NCBI GenBank assembly: GCA_035506295.1
Contig: DATJPR010000189.1
Coordinates: forward strand, 9,561-73,560
DNA: 64,000 bases
Direction of reading: 5' to 3'
Source of the DNA: DATJPR01 sp035506295
GTDB taxonomy: Bacteria > Bacteroidota > Ignavibacteria > UBA10030 > UBA6906
Of this stretch, positions 25,695 to 34,838 are shown piece after piece (position 1 is the stretch's first letter; the number at the start of each line of letters is the position of its first letter). A program made the position numbers and the translations under genes. Below the pieces are notes generated by a model. The model was not told where the DNA came from, did not search any database, and saw nothing but the letters and a program-made list of their open reading frames with translations.

Positions 25695-27500
25695 TCATGG
25701 ATACTCCGGTGCCGCCAGTCCCTGCAGCGTGAGGTGGCTGCCTCCGGTCATATCGAACACCACGACGTCGTTCCTCCCTGAACGGAGCCAGACTCCCGGC
25801 ACATAGAGTCGATGCTGGGGGCCGACATTCCAGAACCTTCCGATGTTTTTTCCATTGACCCAGACCGCCCCCTGATTCCACGACGACATGTCGAGAAAAG
25901 TATCCCCGGGCTTGTCGATCGAGAACGACCCGCGATACACCTTCGGGCCTGCAAGGGTGTCGGCCGCGTGGAATTGGAGAGAAGAGAGGTAGGAAGGTTC
26001 GAACGGCAAAAGATACACGTCCCAATTCATGAGGGTCACCCCGTCCAGCGTGACGCGTTCCGTTATTCCTTTTCGGTCAAGCAATCGCGCTCCGAAATTC
26101 ACTCGGCCGAACGCGCACACGAGAATGTCCAGACGATGCGATGGTGGTTCCGTCCGCGGCACATCGATCGACGATTGCCCCTTCGTCCGATCGAGCGTCC
26201 CCAGAATTTTCCCGTCCAGCATGACGAGGGCAATGTCGTGCGGCTCCGTGACCGTGAGTCTGCCGGCATGGGGCCCAATCAGATTGGTGCGATACAGGAT
26301 GTACCCGAACGATTGACCGTAATGCTCCATGCTCGCGGGCTGCACCGCGTGAATCGGCCGTGGAAGATTCTCCAGCAATGCAGCAGATTCACCGAGCGGA
26401 AATGACGCGACAGCGATGAGCGGACGTGGAGGAGCGGGCGACATCCCGGCGGTGTCGGGCGTGATCGCAGCCCTCATCGCAAAGTACTTTGCTCGCGGCC
26501 GGCCTGTCTCATCGACGGGCGCATCGTAGTCGTAACTTGTCACGTCGGGTTCGAAAACTTGCTGGTCGTTGGCTCCGGCCATCCAGCCGAAGTTCGTTCC
26601 CCCATGGGCCATATAGAGATTGAAGGACTTCCCCGTGGCGATCATCCACCGGAGATCTTCGAGCTGCCGTTTCGTGTCGGCGGTTCCCCACAGCGAGTCT
26701 CTCCAATGCGTAAACCATCCGCACCAATATTCGCCACTCATCTCCGGGACGCCGGGTCGGAACGCCTCAAGCTCCTGGAATGCTTCTTTTGCATCACCGC
26801 CAAAGTTGACCACGGGAATGATTCCCCCGACCGTCCCCGCTTCGAGAAGAGCACGAGATGGGCCGTCCGAAGTGTAGAAGGGAACAGTGAACCCCGCCTT
26901 CCGGAGATACGTGGCAATCGTGCGCGTGTAGTTCGTGTCGTTCCCAAAACTGCCGTACTCGTTCTCGACCTGCACCATCAGGATTGGTCCACCATGGTCG
27001 ATTTGCAGAGGAACAAGCTCCTTCGCCAGTCGGTTGATGTATTCCCGCACTGCGTGAAGATAGCGCGGATCCATGCAACGCACTTTGATGTCCGGCTCTT
27101 TCAGGAGCCAGGGAGGAAGACCGCCGAAATCCCATTCCGAACAGACATACGGGCCCGGGCGGATCAGGACGTGAAGCCCTTCCTTCTGGGCGAGACGGAT
27201 GAACGCCGCGACATCGTTCCCACCGGTGAAGTCCCATTTCCCCTGCTCGGGTTCGTGGATGTCCCAGAAGATGTACGTGCATATAGTGTTGAGCCCCATC
27301 GCGTGTACCGTGTGAAGCCGCTCACGCCAGTACTCCCGGGGGATCCGTGCGTAATGGATCTCGCCCGAGTGAACGAGGAAGGGCTTCCCATCGAGCAGGA
27401 AGGTGTTCCCGGCAATCTGAAACGATCCAGCGACAACAGGAGGCGTCGGGCGAAGGAGCAACAAGAGGAAAGTGAAGCCGAGGAAGAACGAGTGCTTCAT
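25695..27500 (-). CDS. Secreted GH35 beta-galactosidase
   Basis: 601 residues with a signal peptide (about 1-24). The GH35 barrel begins with LDGKPFLVHSGEIHYARIP; the acid/base is E181 in QVENEYGSFG and the nucleophile E257 in SGEYWCGWFTHW; the NFGWMAGAN segment and C-terminal jelly-roll domains (about 400-600) follow. It removes terminal beta-linked galactose from glycans, probably in the periplasm or outside. AGGA stands 6 nt before the ATG. It starts 32 nt after the TatD fusion gene on the same strand, an odd partner for a glycosidase. Confidence 0.95.
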   Translation of the reverse strand: MKHSFFLGFTFLLLLLRPTPPVVAGSFQIAGNTFLLDGKPFLVHSGEIHYARIPREYWRERLHTVHAMGLNTICTYIFWDIHEPEQGKWDFTGGNDVAAFIRLAQKEGLHVLIRPGPYVCSEWDFGGLPPWLLKEPDIKVRCMDPRYLHAVREYINRLAKELVPLQIDHGGPILMVQVENEYGSFGNDTNYTRTIATYLRKAGFTVPFYTSDGPSRALLEAGTVGGIIPVVNFGGDAKEAFQELEAFRPGVPEMSGEYWCGWFTHWRDSLWGTADTKRQLEDLRWMIATGKSFNLYMAHGGTNFGWMAGANDQQVFEPDVTSYDYDAPVDETGRPRAKYFAMRAAITPDTAGMSPAPPRPLIAVASFPLGESAALLENLPRPIHAVQPASMEHYGQSFGYILYRTNLIGPHAGRLTVTEPHDIALVMLDGKILGTLDRTKGQSSIDVPRTEPPSHRLDILVCAFGRVNFGARLLDRKGITERVTLDGVTLMNWDVYLLPFEPSYLSSLQFHAADTLAGPKVYRGSFSIDKPGDTFLDMSSWNQGAVWVNGKNIGRFWNVGPQHRLYVPGVWLRSGRNDVVVFDMTGGSHLTLQGLAAPEYP

Positions 27501-27532
27501 GGATGTTCCTGAAAGTTCCGAAAGGATCGAAC

Positions 27533-28933
27533 CTAAAAGTACGGTCGAACGGAAAACTCCGCCCCGACTTCCCGGGCAATCGCCATCGCCTGCGGCTTCT
27601 CGATTTCGGGGATGTCCACGATCGTGAGGACGACTCTCGGAAAAAGCTTCACGGCTTCACGGGCAAAGTCGAGCATCGCATTGAAAAACGTCGGACCGTT
27701 GAGGCGCATGAGCCGCCCGTACTCTTCAGGATCGGTTGCGTTCAGACTGATGGACATCGCATCGATCAACCCGACAAGCTCAGGCAGGATATTCCGTTTG
27801 TTGATGACGTTCCCGTGTCCGTTGGTGTTGAGCCGAGTTCTCCCTCCACGCTGTTTCACCCAGCGCGCGACCGTCTTCATGTCCTCAAGCCGGATGGTGG
27901 GCTCACCGTAGCCACAGAAAACGATCTCCTTGTATCGGGTGGGATCGCCGATCTCGGCCATGACCTCCTCCGCGGTCGGCTCCTTTTCGATCTTCAGGTT
28001 GATTCCTTTGATGATGGCGTCGCCGCCGCGATCGCAAAAAATGCAATCGGCGTTGCATCGGATCGTCAGATTCACATAGAGCGCGTCCCGTAGAGTATAG
28101 GTAAACTGAGGCGCACCGACCGTTCCTATCCCGAAGAGTTTGAGCGCTGCGTAGTTCGTTGCGCGCGCGACGTCTGATGAGGAGAGACCCTGAAGGCTCG
28201 CGATCGCCGCGGCAACCAGGGGAATGTTCGCCGGCTCGTTGCGCTTGCCGCGCAGCGGGACCGGCGCGAGGTACGGACTGTCGGTTTCGAGGAGGATGTG
28301 TTCGATCGGGATGGCACCCGCGACCTCTTTCGCGCTACCGCTGTTCTTGAATGTGACGATCCCCGGGAAGGATAGGGAGAACCCGAGTCCAAGGAGTCGC
28401 CACGCCGTCGTCAAATCACCCGGATAACAGTGGAACACCCCCTTGGGGTGAGGATAGCGCGACACAAAGGTCTGATCATCCCGCCACGAGCCATCGTTTT
28501 CAAGGACCTGCTCGACAATGGCCAGGGTGCGGTCCATCGACTCGCGTGTGTGAATAACCACGGGGAGGTTCCGCTCGCGGGCCAGGTCCAGCTGCTCCCG
28601 AAAGACTCGTTCCTGGACATCACGGGGTGAGAAGTCGTAGTGGAAATCAAGCCCGATTTCTCCGATCGCGACGACTTTCGGCTGCGCGGACAACTCTCGC
28701 AGTTCCTCGAGCATCCGGTCGCCGGCTTTTGCCGCTTCGTGCGGATGCACCCCGACGCAGGCATAGACGGAGTCATATTTCGAGGCGAGCTCCACGGCAC
28801 GGCGGGAATCTTCAATCGTTGTGCCCGGGCACACCATCGCATGAACTCCGGCGTCGAGCGCCCGCTGAAGCACTTCCTCCCGGTCCGCGTCGAATTCCTT
28901 TGCCGTCAAATGACAGTGAGAATCAATGAACAT
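27533..28933 (-). CDS. TatD-family hydrolase fused to a radical SAM domain
   Basis: 466 residues. Residues 1-265 are a TatD metal-dependent deoxyribonuclease: H6/H8 (DSHCHL), E92 (GEIGLDFHYD), H128 (VIHTRE), H168 and D218 (LETDSPYLAP). Residues about 280-466 are a radical SAM domain with C293, C297 and C300 (RCNADCIFC), a glycine motif in CGYGEPT and the RLNTNGHG segment. The second half matches the TatD-associated radical SAM family, which often stands as a separate adjacent gene; here it is joined. The chemistry of the radical SAM part is unknown. It lies 18 nt after metG. Confidence 0.92.
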   Translation of the reverse strand: MFIDSHCHLTAKEFDADREEVLQRALDAGVHAMVCPGTTIEDSRRAVELASKYDSVYACVGVHPHEAAKAGDRMLEELRELSAQPKVVAIGEIGLDFHYDFSPRDVQERVFREQLDLARERNLPVVIHTRESMDRTLAIVEQVLENDGSWRDDQTFVSRYPHPKGVFHCYPGDLTTAWRLLGLGFSLSFPGIVTFKNSGSAKEVAGAIPIEHILLETDSPYLAPVPLRGKRNEPANIPLVAAAIASLQGLSSSDVARATNYAALKLFGIGTVGAPQFTYTLRDALYVNLTIRCNADCIFCDRGGDAIIKGINLKIEKEPTAEEVMAEIGDPTRYKEIVFCGYGEPTIRLEDMKTVARWVKQRGGRTRLNTNGHGNVINKRNILPELVGLIDAMSISLNATDPEEYGRLMRLNGPTFFNAMLDFAREAVKLFPRVVLTIVDIPEIEKPQAMAIAREVGAEFSVRPYF

Positions 28934-28951
28934 GTCCGGCCCTCAGTCTTA

Positions 28952-31030
28952 TCACCGGACCTTGCTCCCGCTCCCGATGTCTCCCTTGGGGCCGATGAGG
29001 AGCAGCTTGCCGCTTTCGTCGGATGCCGCGAGGACCATGCCCCGCGACTCCTGTCCCATCAGCGTCGCCGGCTGCAGATTATAGACGACAATGACCGACT
29101 GGCCGATCAGCGCCTCCGGCTGATAATGTTGCGCGATTCCCGCCACGATCGTTCTCCGTTCCGATCCGACCTCGACTTCGATCTTGATAAGCTTCTTCGA
29201 TTTGGGAACGGCTTCCGCGGCGAGGATCTTCGCCACGCGGAGATCCAATTTCTTGAAATCATCGATCGTGGCAACCACTGCGGATTCAGCCGGCGCAGGA
29301 GCCGGTGCCGGGGGTGTGCCGTCGGCGGGTTGACCGAGCATGGAAAGCTCCTTCTCTATGGTCGCATCTTCAATTTTCGTGAACAGGATTTCGGGTGTGC
29401 CGAGCCGGTGACCGGCAGCGATCACGCACTCCGCCCCGCTTTCCCACGCCTGTTGCTCGGGGCTTCCTTCAAGGTTCAGCATCTTCCAGATGGTGCGGGC
29501 CGCGTCCGGGACAACCGGCGAGGACAGGATAGCGAGCGCACGTGCAACCTGGACGCTCAAGTTGATCGTCGTCGCACACCGGGCCCGGTCGCTCTTTGCC
29601 GTTTTCCACGGTTCGCTGTCGTTGAAGTACTTGTTCGCGGCGCGTGCGAGGTTCATCATCTCGTTGACGCCGTCACGGAAATGATAGTGCTCGAACCGCT
29701 CGGCGACGAGCGCCGGAGCCTTGCGGAGCGCCGCCAGCAATGTTGCATCGAGGGTGTTGTCCACGCCGCGTTCCGGGACGACACCGTCAAAGTTCCGCGC
29801 GGCGAACGCGAGCGCGCGATTGATGAAATTGCCGAGGATGTCCGCCAGCTCGCTGTTCGTCTTCGCCTGAAACTCCTTCCAATAGAAATCGGAATCACGA
29901 GACTCCGGGAGCGTGACGGCGAGATAGTACCGGAGCGTATCGGCAGGATAGCGTTCAAGAAAATCCTGCACATCGATCCCCCACCCCCTGCTCTTGGAGA
30001 ACTTCTGCCCCTCGAAGTTGAGGAACTCGTTCGCCGGCACGTTGGCGGGAAGGACATACTTTTCCTTGCCGCCGTCGTTCCACGCCATTAACATCGCAGG
30101 AAACACGATGCAATGAAAGACCACATTGTCTTTGCCGATGAACGCGACGTACTTCGTCCCCGCGTCGTTCCAGAACCGTTTCCAGGCGTCGGGCTCTCCC
30201 TTGTTTTCCGCCCATTCCCGGGTCGACGAAATGTAACCGAGGACCGCATCGAACCAGACATAGATCACTTTCCGCTCATACCCGTTGAGCGGAACGCGAA
30301 CGCCCCAGTCGAGGTCGCGCGTGACGGCCCGATCCTGAAGTCCGTCCTTGAACCACCCCCTGCAATACTGCAGCACGTTCTCCTTCCACCCATCCTTCTC
30401 CGCGGCGTCGCGGATATACGCCTCGAGGCGTTGTTGATACTCGCCGAGCGGAAAGTACCAGTGCGAGGTTTCGCGCACCACCGGCGTCTTTCCCGTGATC
30501 TTGCTCCGCGGGTTGATCAGCTCGAGCGGGTTCAAGAACGTGCCGCACTTTTCGCATTGGTCACCCCGCGCCTCGGGGTTCGCACACACCGGGCATGTCC
30601 CCTCGACGTAGCGATCCGGCAGAAACATGCCGGCCTCGTTGTCGTAGAACTGCTTTTCCTGCTTTTCCCGGAGGATACCCCTCCGGTGAAATTCGAGGAA
30701 AAACTCCTGGGCGGTCCGGTGATGCAGCGGCAAGGACGTCCTCGAATAGTTGTCGAAGCTCATGCCGAATTTCCTGAACGCCTCTTTGTTCATGGCGTGG
30801 TATTCGTCGACGACCGCCTGCGGACTGGTCTTCTGCTTCTCGGCCGTGATGGTGATCGGGACGCCGTGCTCGTCGGAACCGCAGATGAACACCACATCCC
30901 TTCGGCGCAGCCGCTGATACCGGACGTAGATGTCCGCCGGGAGATAGGCTCCGGAAAGATGTCCGAGATGAATCGGGCCGTTGGCATACGGGAGAGCGGC
31001 GGTGACAAGAATGCGTTTCGGTTCGGTCAT
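28952..31030 (-). CDS. metG: Methionyl-tRNA synthetase
   Basis: 692 residues, the long form. The class I signature is HLGH in YANGPIHLGHLSGAY (about 15-29), the zinc knuckle has CPVC and CEKC (about 145-165), and the KFSKSRG motif stands for KMSKS. A Pro/Ala linker leads to a C-terminal tRNA-binding (EMAP/Trbp111-like) domain with DLRVAKI and GIAQHYQPE, which aids dimerisation and tRNA binding. Its ATG overlaps the TGA of holB. Confidence 0.97.
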   Translation of the reverse strand: MTEPKRILVTAALPYANGPIHLGHLSGAYLPADIYVRYQRLRRRDVVFICGSDEHGVPITITAEKQKTSPQAVVDEYHAMNKEAFRKFGMSFDNYSRTSLPLHHRTAQEFFLEFHRRGILREKQEKQFYDNEAGMFLPDRYVEGTCPVCANPEARGDQCEKCGTFLNPLELINPRSKITGKTPVVRETSHWYFPLGEYQQRLEAYIRDAAEKDGWKENVLQYCRGWFKDGLQDRAVTRDLDWGVRVPLNGYERKVIYVWFDAVLGYISSTREWAENKGEPDAWKRFWNDAGTKYVAFIGKDNVVFHCIVFPAMLMAWNDGGKEKYVLPANVPANEFLNFEGQKFSKSRGWGIDVQDFLERYPADTLRYYLAVTLPESRDSDFYWKEFQAKTNSELADILGNFINRALAFAARNFDGVVPERGVDNTLDATLLAALRKAPALVAERFEHYHFRDGVNEMMNLARAANKYFNDSEPWKTAKSDRARCATTINLSVQVARALAILSSPVVPDAARTIWKMLNLEGSPEQQAWESGAECVIAAGHRLGTPEILFTKIEDATIEKELSMLGQPADGTPPAPAPAPAESAVVATIDDFKKLDLRVAKILAAEAVPKSKKLIKIEVEVGSERRTIVAGIAQHYQPEALIGQSVIVVYNLQPATLMGQESRGMVLAASDESGKLLLIGPKGDIGSGSKVR

Positions 31031-32184
31031 AGCATCTCCATCGGAACGAGACCCCCGGGGTGTCCGAGCGGCTGCGGCGGAACCGCCGATCGCAGGAGCA
31101 AGACAATATTGACGAGCAGCAGGCGCGGGTAAATGTTGCGTTCGAGCAACGCGAGCGCCCGATCGATCCCGGCCAGCACGCGCGGAAGATCGGCCTCAGG
31201 GAACTTCGCGACGAATTTCCCCAGGCCCTCCTCCTGATCCTGATTGATGATGGTTCCTCCTGCCGCGAGGACCATGGCGTCGCGGCACCACAGAAGGAGA
31301 AGCTGGAGGAATCTCCGGTATGGTTCTTTGTCTTTTTGCTCTGTCATCCGGTCGATTTCTTCGAGAACACCGAGCATGCTCGTGGTCAGGGCAAGCCGGA
31401 CGAACTGCACCACCTGTTCTCGTTCCTCCTTCAGGTTCTCGGACACCAGCTCGACGGCTCGTGTGTACCCCCCGCCGGCAACTCGTGCGGTCAGAGCCGC
31501 GTTCTCCGGCGCAACGCCCCGCCGGCCGATCAATGCCTCGCGGATCTCCGCCTCCCCGAGCGGATCGAACCTCACCAGCTGACAGCGCGAGACGATCGTC
31601 GGGAGAATCTGCTCCCTCTTTGACGTCGTCAGAATGAACATTGTCTCATCCGACGGCTCCTCGAGCGTCTTCAGGAGCATGTTCGATGATTCTTCGTTCA
31701 TCCGCTCGGCGTGGGAAATGATCGTCACACGCTTCCGCCGATCGGAGGTGGTCATCGAAGACTCCGCGCGAACTTCCCGGATGCTGTTGACCTTGATGAC
31801 GTTCGCTCTGGGGAAGACGATTTGACGATACGGGTCTTCCGCCTTGGCTTTATACTCTTCCTGAACGAGCCGTATGTCGTCCGGGCTCAGCTTCTCGAGA
31901 GGTCCGTGATCATCCGTCTCGTCTTTTCCCCTGGGCAGTGCAGTGACAAAATGCACGTCAGGGTGGCTCATGGACTGCATCCTGTGACATGACGGGCACT
32001 CGCCGCAGGACTCGTCTCCACCGCGCTCGCAGTGGATCACTTTTGCGAGCTCGAGAGCCGCCGCATCCTTGCCTGTTCCCTCAGGGCCAACGAACAAATA
32101 CGCGTGCGCCAGCCGTCCGGAGCGGATCGCGTGGCGGAAGTAGTCTTTGACGCGCTGCTGGCCGATAACGGAGTTCCAGGGCAT
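31027..32184 (-). CDS. holB: DNA polymerase III delta-prime-type clamp-loader subunit
   Basis: 385 residues from the ATG at 32184 (MPWNSVIGQQRVK, the usual start of the family); the upstream TTG at 32217 is not needed. Walker A FVGPEGTGKD is at about 32-41, the zinc module has C-x-x-C pairs (CGECPSC), and the sensor-like SSNMLLKTLEEP segment and SRCQLVRFDPL follow. The Walker A motif is intact, so it could bind ATP, unlike E. coli delta-prime. The leader contains an inverted repeat, and metG overlaps its end. Confidence 0.92.
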   Translation of the reverse strand: MPWNSVIGQQRVKDYFRHAIRSGRLAHAYLFVGPEGTGKDAAALELAKVIHCERGGDESCGECPSCHRMQSMSHPDVHFVTALPRGKDETDDHGPLEKLSPDDIRLVQEEYKAKAEDPYRQIVFPRANVIKVNSIREVRAESSMTTSDRRKRVTIISHAERMNEESSNMLLKTLEEPSDETMFILTTSKREQILPTIVSRCQLVRFDPLGEAEIREALIGRRGVAPENAALTARVAGGGYTRAVELVSENLKEEREQVVQFVRLALTTSMLGVLEEIDRMTEQKDKEPYRRFLQLLLLWCRDAMVLAAGGTIINQDQEEGLGKFVAKFPEADLPRVLAGIDRALALLERNIYPRLLLVNIVLLLRSAVPPQPLGHPGGLVPMEML

Positions 32185-32222
32185 CTCGTGTATTATCCCA
32201 AATATATCTTCGTTCAATGTGA

Positions 32223-32320
32223 GTATGCAGTAGGGAGTACGGAGTACGCAGAAAGAGGATTCCTGATTGCCAGATCGAATTCTTCTGCATACTGCTTACT
32301 GCCTACTGCCTACTGCATAC
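32223..32320. repeat. Heptad-period inverted repeat upstream of holB (element 2)
   Basis: Outer arms 32223-32234 and 32309-32320 are perfect 12-bp inverted repeats; the inner part (32244-32253 with 32283-32292) matches 9 of 10. The right side repeats CTACTGC/TTACTGC every 7 bp. The loop is about 30 nt. It sits between the bamA-like stop and the holB start, so it would lie in any read-through mRNA as a long hairpin. Confidence 0.85.
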
Positions 32321-32379
32321 CCCCCCAGGCCTCCCTGTGCTCGCCATGCCTCACGAGACGTTCTGAGGTGCGTTGTAGG

Positions 32380-34488
32380 CTAGAACGCATGACCGATCCC
32401 AAAATGAAACACCCCCGTCTTGAACGTTTCTCCGAGGAGTCTCTTCTGAGTGATCCAATATCGTCCATTCGGATCCGTCGGGTCGTAAATGCGGAAACCC
32501 CAGTCGATACGGAACGGCCCGAAGAATGTATCATAACGGAATCCGAGTCCTGCTGCAAGTGCCACATCCCGGACGCGGAAATCCGTGGCTTTCGGCCAGA
32601 GGTTGCCGAAGTCGAGGAACTCCACGATCCACATCTTGTCCCAAAAACCGTCTCGAAGCGCCTGCAGGGGATTGGTGCGCATCTCAATGCTCCCATCGAT
32701 GAGCAGATTGCCCCCCAGTTGCGGGTCGCCATGTGCGATGAGGCTTCTCGAGTTCCACCCCCGGACGCTCCCGGACCCGCCGGCAAAGAAGAGATACGTC
32801 AGCGGGATCGTGCGCGAGGTGTCAGACCTGGACGCGCCGTACTTCTCCTCGAGTCCCGCCCGGAGTTTGATCGCCAGGATGGAGAATCGCTTCGTGGGGC
32901 CAACGTCAAAGTACCATCTGCCGAGAGCGCTTGCGCTGTAGAATTGGGTGTACGGAAGATTCGGGACAAGGGAGCGCAGCAACAAAGGAAGAATCCCCGA
33001 CTCCTGCAGCGTCATCGAATGCACGAATCCTTCCGACGGCGAGAAGATGTCGTTCGTCATGTCTCGTTGGATAGTGAACGAGAACACGGAGTTGAACTGG
33101 CGGGGATTGAGCAGGAGTAGCGACAGCTGGCGCAACGCCACAGGATCGAGAAGCGTCGAGTCGATGGGACGAATGCGGTAGTCGATGGCTTCGAGCGTCC
33201 AGTCGAACTGTCCCGTCGTATACTCCGCGAATCTGTCGCTGATCCCGAATTTGGTCCGGACGATGTTGAGCTTATACGGAAGCTGTTTATCGATGATGTA
33301 GGATGCGGAAAACGTTCCCTTCACCGCATTGCTGAAAATGTACGGCTGCAGCAGCTCCAGGGTCAGGTCGAGGTTGGAAACCGCATCGTTGTTAAGCTTG
33401 AAGTAGTCCGGGAACGCGGTGATGGTCTGCGTCCGGAAGCGCAGGCGGGTGGTAAGGATCCGCGCTCCGCCGAGGAAATTGCGGTTGGTATACCCCAGCC
33501 CGGCGCCGATGTTGAACGCGTCATTGTCGTTGCTGACGATGAGCTCCGGGGCAAGTTCGTGCTTGTCCTTGGGCCGGATGACAATATCGCTCGGCACCAT
33601 GATGCCGGTATCGGAGAGCGCGGGGATGGCGACATCGATCTTCCGCAGGTCGAAAATCCCGAGGCGGTTGAGATTCCGCTCGCTTTTCTGGCGGACTTCT
33701 TCACTGTAGAAATCGTTGGGCTTGTAATCCAGGTGCTCCAGCACGATGTCGTCCGTGATGTCATCGCGGCGCATCACCCCTCGTAGCGTGTCGACTTCCT
33801 GTTCGACGGTGATCGGGCCGAAGCGGTAGCGGCGCCCCGCCTTGAAGGCGAGCGTGATCTTGAAATTCCCGTCGCTGGCAAAATGATCCGCTTTCGAACT
33901 ATCCCGAAGGAACGACGCCCTGGGAAATCCGTTGTCAGCAAAGATCCGTAATACCCGTCTGACTTCCTCTTCGAGCAGGCTCGAGTTGTAATAGTCGCCC
34001 TGGCTGATGGCGGGACTCGAACGGATATCCTGCCAGATGGTCTCCGGCCCCGACGGAATTCCCCGATAGACGAGGCTGTCGAGGATCGATCGGTAGCCTT
34101 CCTGGATGTTCAGGGTAATGTCGACCTTTGAGCCGTCGTCGAAGAACGCCAGGCTCGTATCGATCTTCACTTCCTCATATCCCCTGTTCCGGTAGAACTT
34201 CCTCAGCCGGTCCAGGTCCGCGCCGAGGGTCACGTAGTTCAGGTACTCGTTTTTCCGTCCGAGCTTTTCGCTGATGGTGTTGAAAAGGAATTTGTTCAGA
34301 AACCCCGGGGTCTCTTTGATCTGGATCTGTGACCGCAGCTCCGGTGTGGAGAAGCCTGCGTTGCCTTCGAATCGTATGCTGCTGATCTCAGGATTGCCGC
34401 CGGCGTCCTGGGGCGACTGCCCGGCAAGGGAAGCCGGGGTCCACATGATGGCGAGGAGAATCAGGGAAACCGGGAGATGTGAAGACAC
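32380..34488 (-). CDS. TamA/BamA-family outer-membrane assembly protein
   Basis: 702 residues, with a GTG start at 34488 and a signal peptide (about 1-23). POTRA-like repeats fill about 30-330 (ISSIRFEGNAGFSTPELRSQI, YRNRGYEEVKID, DNGFPRA, LNRLGIFDLRKIDV). The C-terminal Omp85 barrel begins at about 345 (NIGAGLGYTNRNFLGGARIL) and includes the lid-loop-type GGSGSVRGWNSRSL and the last-strand GIGHAF. The VRGW motif corresponds to the VRGF/Y signature of the family. It inserts or assembles outer-membrane proteins. One or more other Omp85 proteins likely exist elsewhere, so bamA versus tamA is not decided. Confidence 0.9.
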   Translation of the reverse strand: MSSHLPVSLILLAIMWTPASLAGQSPQDAGGNPEISSIRFEGNAGFSTPELRSQIQIKETPGFLNKFLFNTISEKLGRKNEYLNYVTLGADLDRLRKFYRNRGYEEVKIDTSLAFFDDGSKVDITLNIQEGYRSILDSLVYRGIPSGPETIWQDIRSSPAISQGDYYNSSLLEEEVRRVLRIFADNGFPRASFLRDSSKADHFASDGNFKITLAFKAGRRYRFGPITVEQEVDTLRGVMRRDDITDDIVLEHLDYKPNDFYSEEVRQKSERNLNRLGIFDLRKIDVAIPALSDTGIMVPSDIVIRPKDKHELAPELIVSNDNDAFNIGAGLGYTNRNFLGGARILTTRLRFRTQTITAFPDYFKLNNDAVSNLDLTLELLQPYIFSNAVKGTFSASYIIDKQLPYKLNIVRTKFGISDRFAEYTTGQFDWTLEAIDYRIRPIDSTLLDPVALRQLSLLLLNPRQFNSVFSFTIQRDMTNDIFSPSEGFVHSMTLQESGILPLLLRSLVPNLPYTQFYSASALGRWYFDVGPTKRFSILAIKLRAGLEEKYGASRSDTSRTIPLTYLFFAGGSGSVRGWNSRSLIAHGDPQLGGNLLIDGSIEMRTNPLQALRDGFWDKMWIVEFLDFGNLWPKATDFRVRDVALAAGLGFRYDTFFGPFRIDWGFRIYDPTDPNGRYWITQKRLLGETFKTGVFHFGIGHAF

Positions 34489-34511
34489 GGGCGGATTCGT
34501 ATGACCGGAGA

Positions 34512-34541
34512 AGAATAAAAAACCCAGCCTGAAGGCCGGGT
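34512..34541 (-). terminator. Intrinsic terminator after the DUF2795 gene
   Basis: Minus strand: ACCCGGCC (34534-34541), TTCA loop, GGCTGGGT (34522-34529; one G-T pair), then a T-rich run through 34514. It ends the M23 peptidase/DUF2795 transcript and lies between the bamA-like gene and its promoter. Confidence 0.8.
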
Positions 34542-34545
34542 GGGT

Positions 34546-34574
34546 ATACTACCATAATCGCTCAACAAATGCAA
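34546..34574 (-). promoter_or_regulatory. Predicted promoter of the TamA/BamA-like gene
   Basis: Minus strand: TTGCAT (34569-34574), 17-nt spacer, TAGTAT (34546-34551). Transcription would start near 34539, inside the terminator hairpin of the preceding operon. Confidence 0.6.
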
Positions 34575-34586
34575 CCTGCGTCCCTG

Positions 34587-34811
34587 TCAGTATTCGTTGT
34601 CCTCGTCGAAGAAAAAATCCTCATCTGTCGGGTAGTCGGGCCAGATTTCATCCATGCTCTCGTACGGCTCTTCGCTGTCCTCAAGTTCCTGGAGATTGTC
34701 CACAACTTCCCTTGGGGCACCGGTGCGTATTGCGTAATCGATCAGTTCCTCCTTCGTTGCAGGCCAAGGGGCATCATCGAGATAGGAAGCAAGTTCCATT
34801 GTCCAAATCAC
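34587..34811 (-). CDS. DUF2795 domain protein with acidic tail
   Basis: 74 residues from a GTG at 34811 that has AGAAGAGG at 6-nt spacing; the ATG at 34799 is possible but poorly placed. Residues about 5-50 fit DUF2795 (LASYLDDAPWPATKEELIDYA, then GAPREVVDNLQ). The C-terminal third is strongly acidic with several Asp/Glu/Phe. The role of DUF2795 is unknown. It lies 27 nt after the M23 peptidase gene and before a strong terminator, so both are co-transcribed. Confidence 0.82.
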   Translation of the reverse strand: MIWTMELASYLDDAPWPATKEELIDYAIRTGAPREVVDNLQELEDSEEPYESMDEIWPDYPTDEDFFFDEDNEY

Positions 34812-34838
34812 AGTGAACCTCTTCTGATCAAAGTTCAA

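Noticed and set aside
32185..32217. Promoter-like TTGAAC with AT-rich downstream stretch before holB
   Set aside because: A transcript from it would start at or past the holB ATG, and the -10 match is poor.
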